A stretch of DNA of 64,000 nt from CAVSUZ01 sp963791885 (GTDB lineage: Bacteria; Pseudomonadota; Alphaproteobacteria; Acetobacterales; Acetobacteraceae). Position numbers and translations under genes: made by a program. Under the pieces are notes generated by a model, which was given only the letters and a program-made list of their open reading frames with translations, was not told the origin of the DNA and did not search any database. Of this stretch, positions 25,640 to 34,033 are shown piece after piece (positions within the stretch are counted from its first letter, which is position 1; every line of letters starts with the position of its first letter). The DNA is taken from assembly GCA_963791885.1 (NCBI GenBank), contig CAWBUL010000005.1, forward strand, positions 2,170,001 to 2,234,000, written 5' to 3'.

Positions 25640-25714
25640 CCGGCTGATCGAGCGTATAGCCGCCCCCCGACCGGCGGCTGAACGATGCTGATGAAGCATA
25701 TGGTCGGGCTTTTC

Positions 25715-25750
25715 GGGGCGCACTATCACAGTGACAGGGGCGCCCCTTTT
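25715..25750 (+). terminator. Hairpin with T-run between glnB and glnA
   Basis: GGGGCGC at 25715-25721 pairs with GCGCCCC at 25740-25746, with an 18-base loop and TTTT immediately after. It has the form of an intrinsic terminator or attenuator 40 bases before glnA, so glnA transcription may be partly independent of glnB. Confidence 0.6.
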
Positions 25751-25790
25751 CGCAAACGGCGCATCCTGCGCCGCAAATGGGGAATCAGGA

Positions 25791-27207
25791 ATGGCGAAGG
25801 ACGGCGTTGGCAAGGTGATGGAGATGCTGAAGGAGCACTCCGTCGAATATGTGGACCTGCGGTTCACCGATCCGCGCGGCAAATGGCAGCATACGGCCCA
25901 GCACGTCTCCACCATGGAGGAGGAGGTGTTCAGTGAAGGGATCATGTTCGACGGCTCTTCGATCGCCGGCTGGAAAGCGATCAACGAGTCCGACATGATC
26001 CTGATGCCGGATGCCGACACGGCGGTGATGGATCCGTTCTCGGCCAAGCCGAGTCTGATCGTGGTCTGCGACATCGTGGAACCGTCCACGGGCCAGCCCT
26101 ATAGCCGCGACCCGCGTTCCACTGCGAAGAAAGCGGAGTCATATCTGCAATCCAGCGGGATCGGCGATACGGCGTTCTTCGGGCCCGAAGCGGAGTTCTT
26201 CATCTTCGATAGCGCGCGCTTCGGCGTTGGCGGCAATTACGCGATGTACCAGCTCGACAGTATGGAAGGCCCGCAGGCGAGTACGTAAGGAATATCCCGA
26301 AGGCAATATGGGCCACCGGCCGGTGGTGAAGGGCGGATATTTCCCGGTTCCGCCCGTCGATTCCGAAAGCGACCTGCGCGCCGAGATGCTGTCCACCATG
26401 GGCGAGATGGGCGTGGTCATCGAGAAGCACCACCATGAGGTGGCGCAGAGCCAGCATGAGCTCGGCATGAAGTTCGGGCCGCTCGTGAAGATGGCCGATA
26501 ACCTGCAGATCTATAAGTACTGCATCCACAATGTGGCGCACAGCTACGGCAAGACCGCGACGTTCATGCCGAAGCCGATCTATGGCGATAACGGGTCGGG
26601 CATGCACGTGCACCAGTCGATCTGGAAGGGCGGCAAGCCGCTGTTCGCAGGCAATGCGTATGCCGATCTGTCAGAGACCGCGCTCTATTATATCGGCGGC
26701 ATCATCAAGCACGCCAAGGCGTTGAACGCTTTCACCAACCCTCTGACCAACAGCTACAAGCGGCTAATCCCCGGATTCGAGGCGCCGGTGCTGCTGGCTT
26801 ATTCCGCCCGCAATCGCTCGGCGTCCTGTCGCATTCCGTACGCGACGAGCCCGAAAGCAAAACGCGTCGAAGTGCGATTCCCCGATCCGGGTGCGAACCC
26901 ATACCTGGCGTTTGCCGCGATGCTGATGGCCGGCCTCGATGGCATTCGCAACAAAATTCATCCGGGCGATCCGATGGACAAGGACCTGTATGATCTGCCG
27001 CCGGAGGAGCTGAAGGGCATCCCAACAGTGTGTGGTTCGCTCCGCGAGGCCATTGGCGCGCTCGAAGGCGACCACGAATTCCTGCTCGCCGGCGATGTTT
27101 TCGGAATGGATCAGATCGCAAGCTATATCGAGCTGAAGTGGAGTGAGGTGTACCGGTTCGAGCACACGCCGCATCCGGTCGAGTTCGAGATGTACTACTC
27201 CGTCTGA
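25791..27207 (+). CDS. glnA: Glutamine synthetase type I; frameshifted as assembled
   Basis: GlnA makes glutamine from glutamate, ammonia and ATP. Start 25791 gives MAKDGVGKVMEMLKEHSVEYVDLRFTDPRGKW. The first frame runs through MFDGSSIAGWK and EAEFF to MYQLDSMEGPQAS and hits TAA at 26286. The next frame continues KEYPEGNMGHRPVVKGGYFPVPP to the end, with NGSGMHVHQS and the adenylylation region DLYDLPPEE. One base missing near 26280-26290 reunites about 470 residues. Since the enzyme is central to nitrogen assimilation and both halves are fully conserved, a sequence error is more likely than inactivation. Confidence 0.93.
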
Positions 27208-27231
27208 TCCATCGCTTTCTGCTGGTTCGAA

Positions 27232-27265
27232 GGGGCGTGCCGTTCGCGGCGCGCCCTTTCTTTTT
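27232..27265 (+). terminator. Intrinsic terminator after glnA
   Basis: GGGCGTGC at 27233-27240 pairs with GCGCGCCC at 27249-27256 (one G-T pair) around an 8-base loop, followed by TTTCTTTTT. It lies about 25 bases beyond the glnA stop and is a convincing rho-independent terminator. Confidence 0.8.
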
Positions 27266-27354
27266 GGGCGCTCACGCGCCGATGTGCATAAAAAGGGGGC
27301 AGCGCTCACGCGCGCGGGTTGTGTAACTCCGTCTCCCGCCCGGTGAGAGAGTAC

Positions 27355-27368
27355 GGCACGGTTCTTGA
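27355..27368 (+). promoter_or_regulatory. Possible sigma-54 promoter upstream of glnK
   Basis: GGCACGGTTCTTGA resembles the -24/-12 consensus GGCAC-N5-TTGC with correct spacing but TTGA in place of TTGC. It is 38 bases before the glnK start. glnK-amtB operons are classically sigma-54/NtrC dependent, which supports the idea, but the match is imperfect and no NtrC sites were recognised. Confidence 0.35.
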
Positions 27369-27406
27369 AAGCACCTGCTTGCGACATGGCAAACGGGACC
27401 GCAGCA

Positions 27407-27745
27407 ATGAAACTCATCATGGCCGTGATCAAGCCGTTCAAGCTCGACGAGGTGCGTGAGGCGCTGATGCCGCTGGGCGTGCAGGGCTTGACCGTCTCCG
27501 AGGTGAAAGGCTTCGGCCGGCAGAAGGGACAGACGGAAATCTATCGTGGTGCCGAGTACCACGTGAACTTTCTCCCGAAGGTAAAAATCGAAGTCGTCGT
27601 TAGCGAAAGCCTGGCGGAGCAGGTGGTCGAGGCGATCACGAGGACGGCGCACACCGGCAAAATCGGCGACGGCAAAATCTTCATCATCGATGTCGAGCGC
27701 GCGGTGCGCATCCGCACCGGCGAACTCGACATGGCTGCACTGTAA
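27407..27745 (+). CDS. glnK: Nitrogen regulatory protein P-II, GlnK-type
   Basis: This 112-residue PII paralogue starts at MKLIMAVIKPF (27407); a longer start at 27365 would add an atypical tail. The T-loop EIYRGAEYHVNFLPKVK has Tyr51. The gene lies 20 bases before amtB, the standard glnK-amtB pair, so this copy most likely gates the ammonium channel by inserting its T-loop when ammonium is plentiful. It is clearly distinct from the glnB upstream, differing at many positions outside the shared core. Confidence 0.95.
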   Translation: MKLIMAVIKPFKLDEVREALMPLGVQGLTVSEVKGFGRQKGQTEIYRGAEYHVNFLPKVKIEVVVSESLAEQVVEAITRTAHTGKIGDGKIFIIDVERAVRIRTGELDMAAL

Positions 27746-27765
27746 ACAACACGGATTCGGGGACA

Positions 27766-29160
27766 ATGAGGACGATCAATCGAAACCGACTACTCATGGG
27801 CGCGGCGATTGCGCTGCCGGTGCTGATAATGGCGGCATCGGCGTGGGCGCAAACGGCGGCTCCCGCGGCTGCGCCGGCAGCAGCGGCGGCCGCGGCGGCC
27901 GCCCCTGCGCCGCCGCCGAAAATGGATAGCGGCGATACCGCCTGGATGCTCGCCAGCACCGCGCTGGTGCTGATGATGACCATTCCGGGCCTCGCGTTGT
28001 TCTACGCGGGCATGGTACGCAAAAAGAATATCCTGGCGACCATGATGCAGTCCTTCACGGTGTGCTGCGTCGTGACGATCGCCTGGATGGTGGTGGGTTA
28101 CAGCCTGGCCTTCACCAGCGGGACACCGTACATCGGCGATCTGTCGCGGTTCTTTTTGAACGGCATGGGTGCGACCTGGGATAAGCCGTTCGCCCTCGGC
28201 GGTACCCAGCAGACGACGATCCCCGAGACCGTTTACATGATGTTCCAGATGACGTTCGCGATCATCACGCCGGCACTGATCGCAGGAGCGTTCGCGGACC
28301 GTCTGAAGTTCAGCGCTCTGCTGATCTTCATGACGCTGTGGTCCGTGCTGGTCTACTCGCCGATCGCTCACTGGGTCTGGAGTACCACGGGCTGGCTGGG
28401 CGCGGGCGTGTTCGGTCTGCCCGGTGCGGCTGACTTCGCGGGCGGGACGGTGGTGCATATCAACGCCGGGATCGCCGGGCTGATGTGCGCGCTCGTGCTG
28501 GGCAAGCGCGTCGGCTATGGCCAGGACAACATGGCACCATACAACACCGCGTATGCGGTGATCGGTGCGTCGTTGCTGTGGGTCGGCTGGTTCGGGTTCA
28601 ATGCCGGATCCGCGGTTGCGGCCAATGGACGCGCGGGTATGGCGATGGCGGTGACGCAAATCGCCACGGCGGCTGCGGCACTGGCCTGGGCGTTCGCCGA
28701 ATGGGCCGCGAAGGGCAAGCCCTCGGTACTGGGTGCAGCCTCCGGCGCGGTGGCGGGGTTGGTAGCGATCACACCGGCCTCGGGTTTCGTGCTGCCCGGT
28801 CCGGCGCTGCTGATCGGTATCGCCGCGGGTGTCGGGTGCTTCTGGTCGGCGACCTCGCTCAAGCACATGCTGGGCTATGACGACAGCCTGGATGCGTTCG
28901 GCGTGCACGGCATCGGTGGCATCATCGGCGCGTTGCTGACCGGTGTGTTCGCCTTCGGGCCGCTGTCGGGCGGAGCGAATGTTGGTGGTCTGCCACAGTT
29001 CGGGGCGCAGTGCATCGCGGTGGCGACGACGCTGATCTACAGCGGCGGGATGACGCTGATCATCCTGATGATCACCAAGGCGCTGGTCGGTCTGCGGGTC
29101 GGTGAGGAGGAGGAGCGGGAAGGGCTCGATCTCGTACTTCACGGCGAGCAGATTTTCTGA
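27766..29160 (+). CDS. amtB: Ammonium transporter
   Basis: This 464-residue Amt/Rh channel moves ammonium across the inner membrane. The N-terminal signal (MGAAIALPVLIMAASAWAQ) is followed by an Ala/Pro-rich linker, then 11 predicted membrane helices beginning DTAWMLASTALVLMMTIPGLALF. Family blocks include FYAGMVRKKN, ADRLKFSALLIFMTLWSVLVYSP, GGTVVHINAGIAGL and DAFGVHGIGGIIGALLTGVF, with the twin pore histidines in VVHIN and FGVHGIGG. It ends VLHGEQIF. It is probably co-transcribed with glnK, and a terminator follows. Confidence 0.97.
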   Translation: MRTINRNRLLMGAAIALPVLIMAASAWAQTAAPAAAPAAAAAAAAAPAPPPKMDSGDTAWMLASTALVLMMTIPGLALFYAGMVRKKNILATMMQSFTVCCVVTIAWMVVGYSLAFTSGTPYIGDLSRFFLNGMGATWDKPFALGGTQQTTIPETVYMMFQMTFAIITPALIAGAFADRLKFSALLIFMTLWSVLVYSPIAHWVWSTTGWLGAGVFGLPGAADFAGGTVVHINAGIAGLMCALVLGKRVGYGQDNMAPYNTAYAVIGASLLWVGWFGFNAGSAVAANGRAGMAMAVTQIATAAAALAWAFAEWAAKGKPSVLGAASGAVAGLVAITPASGFVLPGPALLIGIAAGVGCFWSATSLKHMLGYDDSLDAFGVHGIGGIIGALLTGVFAFGPLSGGANVGGLPQFGAQCIAVATTLIYSGGMTLIILMITKALVGLRVGEEEEREGLDLVLHGEQIF

Positions 29161-29167
29161 TCGACGA

Positions 29168-29197
29168 AGGGCGGCCCCGCAGAGGGCGCCCTTTTTC
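29168..29197 (+). terminator. Intrinsic terminator after amtB
   Basis: AGGGCG at 29168-29173 pairs with CGCCCT at 29187-29192, a G/C-rich 13-base loop lies between, and TTTTT follows. It starts eight bases after the amtB stop. Confidence 0.75.
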
Positions 29198-29201
29198 TTC
29201 G

Positions 29202-29245
29202 GCTGTTTGATATTCAAGAATAAGCTGTCTGATATTCAAGAATAA
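29202..29245. repeat. Two tandem 22-base repeats
   Basis: The 22-base units 29202-29223 and 29224-29245 both read GCTGT-Y-TGATATTCAAGAATAA, with a single difference. They sit between the amtB terminator and the IS5-family element and are AT-rich compared with the window average. Confidence 0.85.
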
Positions 29246-29465
29246 TAAGAAGAGCTTCTAACTCGCGATCTCTGGGTGCGAGCCACATCCGGGATCGCTT
29301 TTTTGTGGCGCTTCCCTCAGCCCATCTCAGTCGAGTACATCCCTAAGTGTCCGTCCGGCGACTTTGTGAGTCATTTGAATCGGTTGCCGGTCCGGATGGA
29401 CTGAGTGCTTGAAGCGGCTCGATCGGGTGTGATTCTTTGCCTGGCACCAAGCCACGAGGTGCCTG

Positions 29466-30001
29466 ATGTGGACGATGGAAAACCGCCATCGCTATGACCG
29501 CGACAAGCTGCGTTATCCGAGCGATCTCACCGATGCGGAATGGCGGCTGATCAGGCCGCTTATACCACCCGCCAAGCGTGGCGGTGGCAAGCGTACCGTC
29601 AACATGCGCGAAGTGGTCAACGGCGTGATGTATGTGCTGAGCACCGGCTGCCAGTGGCGCTACATTCCAAAGGACCTGCCACCGCGCAGCACGGTGAACG
29701 GCTACTTCTGCTTGTGGGGCTGGGACGGCACGTTGGAGAAGATCCATCACGCGCTCTACGTTAAATGCCGCGAACAGGCGGGACGAGAAGCCAGTCCGAC
29801 CGCCTGCGTCATCGACAGCCAAAGCGTGAAAAGCGCAGAAAAAGGGGGGCAGCGATCGACCCACACGGCTTTGATGCGGGCAAGCTGATCAAAGGGAAGA
29901 AGCGCCATGTCCTGGTCGATACGCTGGGTCTGGTGCTGCACGCGCTGGTCACCGCCGCCAACGTGCAAGACCGCGACGGCGGCATCCTGCTGCTGTCCAC
30001 T
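29466..30001 (+). CDS. IS5-family transposase, 5' part (interrupted)
   Basis: The N-terminal part (MWTMENRHRYDRDKLRYPSDL, DAEWRLIRPLIPPAKRGGGKR, GCQWRYIPKDLP) reaches ACVIDSQSVKSAEKGG, the first catalytic Asp region. The frame then changes in a run of five A and six G (29839-29850) to AAIDPHGFDAGKLIKGKKRHVLVDTLGLVLHALVTAANVQDRDGG. Such A/G runs act as programmed frameshift sites in several IS5 groups, so this shift may be natural. The gene is cut at 30001 by the IS3 copy; the remainder is at 31203. Confidence 0.88.
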
Positions 30002-30027
30002 TGACCCTGCCCCCAAACTGTCCTCAC

Positions 30028-30882
30028 TCATAACCAGAATCCGTTCTGGTTGTGGTCCGTCCTGGACCGGGTTGCGAACTCGTTCGGAGTAAGTCCACGC
30101 AGGCTGGTGTGGGGCCGATGGGCATTATAGTCGGCCCGCCAAGCTTCGATGATCCTCCGGGCTGCGGGCAAGCCCTGGAAGACGTGCTCATTGAGGCATT
30201 CGTCGCGCAAGCGACCGTTCAGGCTCTCGACGAATGCGTTCTGCACTGGCTTGCCGGGGGCGATGTAGTGCCAGCCGACACCGCGATCTTGCCGCCAACT
30301 CAGCACCACATGCGACGTCAGCTCGGTCCCGTTGTCGCTGACCACCAGCAAGGGGGCGCCGCGCCGTTCTACGATGTAATTGAGTTCGCGCACCACCCTG
30401 CGACCGGACAGCGATGTATCCACCACCAGCGCCAGGCATTCGCGGGTGAAGTCGTCCACCACCACAAGCACCCGAAAGCGGCGGCCGTCGGCCAGTACGT
30501 CGGAGACGAAGTCCAGGCTCCAGCGCTGGTTCGGACCCTGTGGCAACGTCATTGGCGCGCGCGTTCCCAAAGCCCGCTTGCGACCGCCACGCCGCCGCAC
30601 AACCAGTCGTTCCTCGCGGTAGAGCCGGAACAGCTTCTTGTGATTTAGCATGATCCCTTCTCGCCGCAGCAGAATATGCAAACGCCGATATCCGAACCGG
30701 CGCCGCTCGGCCGCCAACGCGCGGAGCCGCGTGCGAACCGCAGCGTCGCCGCCACGGCGCGATAGGTAACGGAACACCTTCGGTGCAATGCTCAGCAGCG
30801 AACAGGCACGCCGCTGCGAATAGCTCTTCTCTTCAATCGCCCAGATCACAGCTTTCCGCCGCAAGCCGGGCGTCAGAAGTTT
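30028..30882 (-). CDS. IS3-family transposase OrfB, copy 2
   Basis: This has the same catalytic protein as copy 1, with SLDFVSD, VSDNGTELTS and NAFVESLNGRLRDECL carrying the DDE residues. Visible differences from copy 1 are Leu for Ser in TPG-S/L-RRK and Glu for Lys in AI-K/E-EKSYSQ. It is read by -1 slippage from orfA at A AAA AAC. It should be active. Confidence 0.94.
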   Translation of the reverse strand, partial: KLLTPGLRRKAVIWAIEEKSYSQRRACSLLSIAPKVFRYLSRRGGDAAVRTRLRALAAERRRFGYRRLHILLRREGIMLNHKKLFRLYREERLVVRRRGGRKRALGTRAPMTLPQGPNQRWSLDFVSDVLADGRRFRVLVVVDDFTRECLALVVDTSLSGRRVVRELNYIVERRGAPLLVVSDNGTELTSHVVLSWRQDRGVGWHYIAPGKPVQNAFVESLNGRLRDECLNEHVFQGLPAARRIIEAWRADYNAHRPHTSLRGLTPNEFATRSRTDHNQNGFWL

Positions 30883-31139
30883 TTTCCCAAGGCTTCCTTC
30901 AGCGTCGCCACATCCAGCACCGATTCCGCCAGCAGCTTCTTCAGCTTGCGGTTCTCCTCTTCTAGAGCCTTCAGTCTCTTGGCGTCCGAGATCTCCATCC
31001 CGCCGTAGCGCGAGCGCCAATTGTAGAACGTCGCGTCGCTGATCCCGTGCTTGCGGCACAGCTCCGTTACCGGCAGTCCTGCCTGATGGTCTTTCAGCAC
31101 ACCGATGATCTGCTCCTCAGTGAACCGGCTCTTCCTCAT
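30873..31139 (-). CDS. IS3-family transposase OrfA, copy 2
   Basis: This 88-residue HTH and leucine-zipper protein has the same amino-acid sequence as copy 1's OrfA (MRKSRFTEEQIIGVLKDHQ at the start); a synonymous change separates them near LKALEEEN. It ends at TGA 30873 just past the slippery AAAAAAC that links it to OrfB. Confidence 0.95.
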   Translation of the reverse strand: MRKSRFTEEQIIGVLKDHQAGLPVTELCRKHGISDATFYNWRSRYGGMEISDAKRLKALEEENRKLKKLLAESVLDVATLKEALGKNF

Positions 31140-31202
31140 CTTCCGTCTCCTGGCGGGAACGGACTCTAGCTCAGAGCGGGGACATTTCAGGGGGCAGGGT
31201 CA

Positions 31203-31529
31203 CACTCTGTTCGGACAGTTCCCGTTCCTGCGCAAGCTATTCGCCGACAGTGCTTACACAGGGCCGGTCTCCCAGGACGGCGCGGCCCGCGCGATGCGCA
31301 GCCTGATCGTCGAAATCGTCAAGCGCTCCGACCACCCCAAGGGCTTCGTCGTCGAACCTAAACGCTGGATCGTCGAGCGCTCCATCGCATGGCTCAACCG
31401 ATGCCGCCGGCTCGCCAAGGACTGGGAAAATCGTAACCATAACGCCCTCGCCTTCCTCCGCCTCGCATCAATCCGCCTCATGCTTAGAAGACTCTGTAAT
31501 CCTTCGCGAAGTCTCCGGACGGACTCTAA
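31203..31529 (+). CDS. IS5-family transposase, 3' part (interrupted)
   Basis: This continues the IS5 transposase after the IS3 insertion: LFGQFPFLRKLFADSAYTGP holds the second catalytic Asp, then VEIVKRSDHPKGFVVEPKRWIVERSIAWLNRCRRLAKDWEN contains the Y-(2)-R-(3)-E-(6)-K-like block with the catalytic Glu in VERSIAW. The frame stays open through the element's right end into IS481 sequence, so no stop of its own is visible. It has no independent start and is not expected to be expressed. Confidence 0.85.
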
Positions 31530-31530
31530 A

Positions 31531-32550
31531 TGTTTGGTCCCGGAGAGTCGTGACGCTAACCTGACCCGAGAGGGAGAGGAGGCGCTATGGCAGGCAGTCT
31601 TCACGGCTCAGCCCGAACGACGCCGCGAGTTCGAGCCGAGCTCCAAGCGTCGAAAGAGACGAGCGGCGCCTTGGCCAAGCACTATGGTCTGAGCCGCAAC
31701 ACGGTTGCCAAGTGGCGGGCCCGGGCTACCACCGATGACGCTCCGATGGGGCCGCGCGCCCCTCACAGCACTGTCCTGACCGCGGTCGAGGAAGCCATGA
31801 TCGTGGAGTTCCGACGGCGCACCCTGCTGGCGCTCGACGACGTGCTCGGATGCCTACGTGACAGCATCCCCAAGCTCACCCGATCCAGCCTGCATCGCTG
31901 CCTGGAGCGCCATGGCATCTCCCGGCTGCCCGAGAACCCAGATCACGCATCCAAGCGGGGCAAGTTCGCCGAGGCGGCCATTGGCTACGTCCACATCGAC
32001 ATCTGCGAGCTGCGCTTGGCCGAGGGCAAGCTCAACATGTTCCTCGCCATCGACCGGGTCTCGAAGTTCACCTACGTCGAGTTCCGCGACGCCGCCGGCA
32101 AGATGAACGGCGCCGATTTCCTGCGCGGCGCGGTCAACGCATTCCCGTATGCAATCCACACCGTGCTGACCGACAACGGCATGGCGTTCGCCGATCTGCC
32201 AAAGAACCGCAACGGGCCGACCAGGCGATATCTCGGCCCCCACATTTTCGATCGCGTCTGCAATGAGAACGGCATCAAGCACAAGCTCACCAAGCCGTAT
32301 CACCCTTGGACGAACGGTCAGGCAGAACGCATGAACCGAACCGTCAAAGAGGCGACCATTAAGGCGTTCCATTATTCCGATCTGGAAAGCCTCAAAGCCC
32401 ACGTCCTCACCTTCGTGTCGGCCTATAACTTTGCCAAGCATCTCAAGGCGCTCAGGTGGAAGACCCCGTTCGAAGTCGTCTGCCACGCCTGGACGACAAC
32501 ACCAGAAATCTTCAAACTCAACCCGCGTCACCTCATCCCGGGACCAAACA
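31531..32550 (+). mobile_element. IS481-family insertion sequence
   Basis: A 1020-base element with terminal repeats TGTTTGGTCCCGG at 31531 and the complement of TGTTTGGTCCCGGGATGAGG ending at 32550. TCTAAA at 31525-31530 recurs at 32551-32556 as a 6-base target duplication. The first two bases of that duplication are the last two bases of the IS5 right end, so IS481 landed exactly at the IS5 junction. Confidence 0.92.
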
Positions 32551-32555
32551 TCTAA
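31587..32555 (+). CDS. IS481-family transposase
   Basis: This 322-residue DDE transposase has an N-terminal HTH (GALAKHYGLSRNTVAKWRAR) and an integrase core. Catalytic residues are the Asp in GYVHIDICELRLAEG, the Asp in VLTDNGMAFAD, and the Glu in TNGQAERMNRTVKEATIKAF. The stop codon TAA at 32553-32555 lies outside the element, inside the target-site duplication TCTAAA, so the insertion site supplies the stop. The protein is otherwise complete and likely active. Confidence 0.95.
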   Translation: MAGSLHGSARTTPRVRAELQASKETSGALAKHYGLSRNTVAKWRARATTDDAPMGPRAPHSTVLTAVEEAMIVEFRRRTLLALDDVLGCLRDSIPKLTRSSLHRCLERHGISRLPENPDHASKRGKFAEAAIGYVHIDICELRLAEGKLNMFLAIDRVSKFTYVEFRDAAGKMNGADFLRGAVNAFPYAIHTVLTDNGMAFADLPKNRNGPTRRYLGPHIFDRVCNENGIKHKLTKPYHPWTNGQAERMNRTVKEATIKAFHYSDLESLKAHVLTFVSAYNFAKHLKALRWKTPFEVVCHAWTTTPEIFKLNPRHLIPGPNI

Positions 32556-32586
32556 AGACTGGGACGAAGCAGCCAAGAGGAAACGC

Positions 32587-33781
32587 ATGTATCGATCGAC
32601 CATCGCTGTCCTGGCCATGATTATGCTGGGCACGCCGCCGGTTGCGTCCGCTCGAACGAGCGATTCGGCACTCAGGCTCTCGTTGCAGCAGGCGCTCGTG
32701 AAGTTCGTAGCGACGCGTGCGGAACCTGAGCATATCTCGGCGGCGTCCTTGAGCATCACTCTGAAGGGCGACCCGAAGACGATCGACCTCGCGGCCGGCA
32801 CGACGAAATACGCGAACGCCGGTCGGAAGGTCACGCCCGGCCGATCTGTTCGAGATTGGCAGCATCACCAAGTCGTTCACGGCGGTCGCCATCCTGCACC
32901 TGGAAGTGGCGGGGAAGCTGACGATCGAGGACCCGCTCGGCAAATGGCTGCCGCAATATCCGGCCTGGAAGGACGTTACGATCCACCAACTGCTTGATAT
33001 GACGAGCCCTATTCCCGGCTACGACAATCAACCATCCATCGCCAAAATGATGGGCGACGATCCCAACCACGTTTTCACGCCGGAGGAACTGGTGGCGTCG
33101 GTCTATCCGCATGACGGGGAGCCCAAACCAGTCAGCGGTTGGACGTATTCAAACACCAACTACATCCTGGCCCAGATGATCATCGAAAAGGCCGGAGGCA
33201 AACCATACGCGGACGCAGTGCGGGGGCTGTTCCGAGAAGTGGGGCTCAAGAACACCTACTACGAACAGGACCGCTATCCGGCGTCGATCACCAACCGGAT
33301 GGTGTCCGGCTATTTCTTCAACCACGATCCGGATAACGCGCTGCTTGCGCCGCTGCTGGGGCATGACGTCAAGAACGACAGCGTCTCCTGGATGCAGGCG
33401 GCCGGTGGCATCGTCTCCTCGATGCAGGACGTGTCGCGTTGGGCACGGGCGCTCTATGAAGGGAAGCTGCTGGCCGACAAGCAGCGCCGTGAACTTATGA
33501 CCCTGGTGTCCGACCAGACGGGCAAGCCGATCGATGGTGTGTCGCAGGAGAACCCGACGGCATTCGGGCTTGGTGTCGGGGCCGGGTTTCGGCCAGCGCT
33601 CGGGTCATATTGGTATTATCAAGGGATGACGCTCGGCTACCGCGTGCTGTACGGGTATTTCCCAAGCAACGGTGCGGTGATCGTCGTGGGGCTTAATAGT
33701 CAGCCGGACGATAAGCAGAATCGGAATGGCCCGTTGCTGGAGGAAATCTACAACATCCTGCACAGCGCCGGGCGAATTTAG
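32587..33781 (+). CDS. Serine hydrolase, beta-lactamase/transpeptidase-like; frameshifted
   Basis: This exported penicillin-binding-protein-like hydrolase has its signal peptide at MYRSTIAVLAMIMLGTPPVASA. The first frame reaches TKYANAGRKVTPG, and the next frame resumes DLFEIGSITKSFTAVAIL, carrying the catalytic SxxK (SITK). Removing one G near 32837-32841 (CCCGGCC) joins them into about 398 residues. The Tyr motif of the family is YSNTNY (near 33150). The start is only 31 bases past the IS481 duplication, so its native promoter may have been displaced. Substrates could be esters, peptides or beta-lactams. Confidence 0.82.
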
Positions 33782-33784
33782 CGG

Positions 33785-34006
33785 TCATCGCCGCGCCGAA
33801 GTACCGATCTCGGAATCATGGCGCTCCCGGCCTGCCGCGGTCAGCCGGTAGCGGCCGTCGGGGCCGGCTTGGGCGAAGCCGAGTTCGGTGAGCCGATCGA
33901 GGCAGGGGGCATCCTTCGGCTCGCGCGGGCGGCCGAGCTCGCCGGCGAGGACCAGCCGGTGCAGAGCCGAGCGGCAGCAGGTTTCCAGGTAGGGCTGGTT
34001 CCACAT
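33785..34006 (-). CDS. Small conserved-looking hypothetical protein (winged-helix-like)
   Basis: This protein of about 73 residues starts at ATG 34006 (MWNQPYLETCCRSALHRLVLAGEL). The pattern LDRLTELGFAQAGPDGRYRLTAAGRERHDSE looks like the recognition helix and wing of a small winged-helix protein. It stops 3 bases from the serine hydrolase stop and is divergent from pyrD, 27 bases away. I do not recognise a named family. Confidence 0.65.
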   Translation of the reverse strand: MWNQPYLETCCRSALHRLVLAGELGRPREPKDAPCLDRLTELGFAQAGPDGRYRLTAAGRERHDSEIGTSARR

Positions 34007-34033
34007 GGTGCCTCTCTGTAGCACGTTGTCCCG

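Larger units (their letters stand above)
30002..31202 (-). mobile_element. IS3-family (IS407-group) insertion sequence, copy 2
   Basis: This is a 1201-base element in opposite orientation to copy 1, with the same ends (TGACCCTGCCCCC at 30002, GGGGGCAGGGTCA to 31202). CACT at 29998-30001 is repeated at 31203-31206, a clean 4-base target duplication. Joining the flanks restores the IS5 transposase frame (LLLSTLFGQFPFLRKLF), which proves the nesting order. The near identity with copy 1 implies recent movement. Confidence 0.96.
29347..31526 (+). mobile_element. IS5-family element interrupted by an IS3-family copy
   Basis: The terminal inverted repeats are GTGTCCGTCCGGCGACTTTG on the left from 29347, and on the right the complement of GAGTCCGTCCGGAGACTTCG, ending at 31526. 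TAA on each side (29344-29346 and 31527-31529) fits the 3-base target duplication of IS1031-like IS5 elements. The interior is split by the IS3 copy at 30002-31202. Without it the element would be about 975 bases. The IS481 element abuts its right end. Confidence 0.85.

Noticed and set aside
27790..29217. 475-codon open frame antisense to amtB
   Set aside because: It mirrors the high-GC third-position pattern of amtB and has no domain or start signals.
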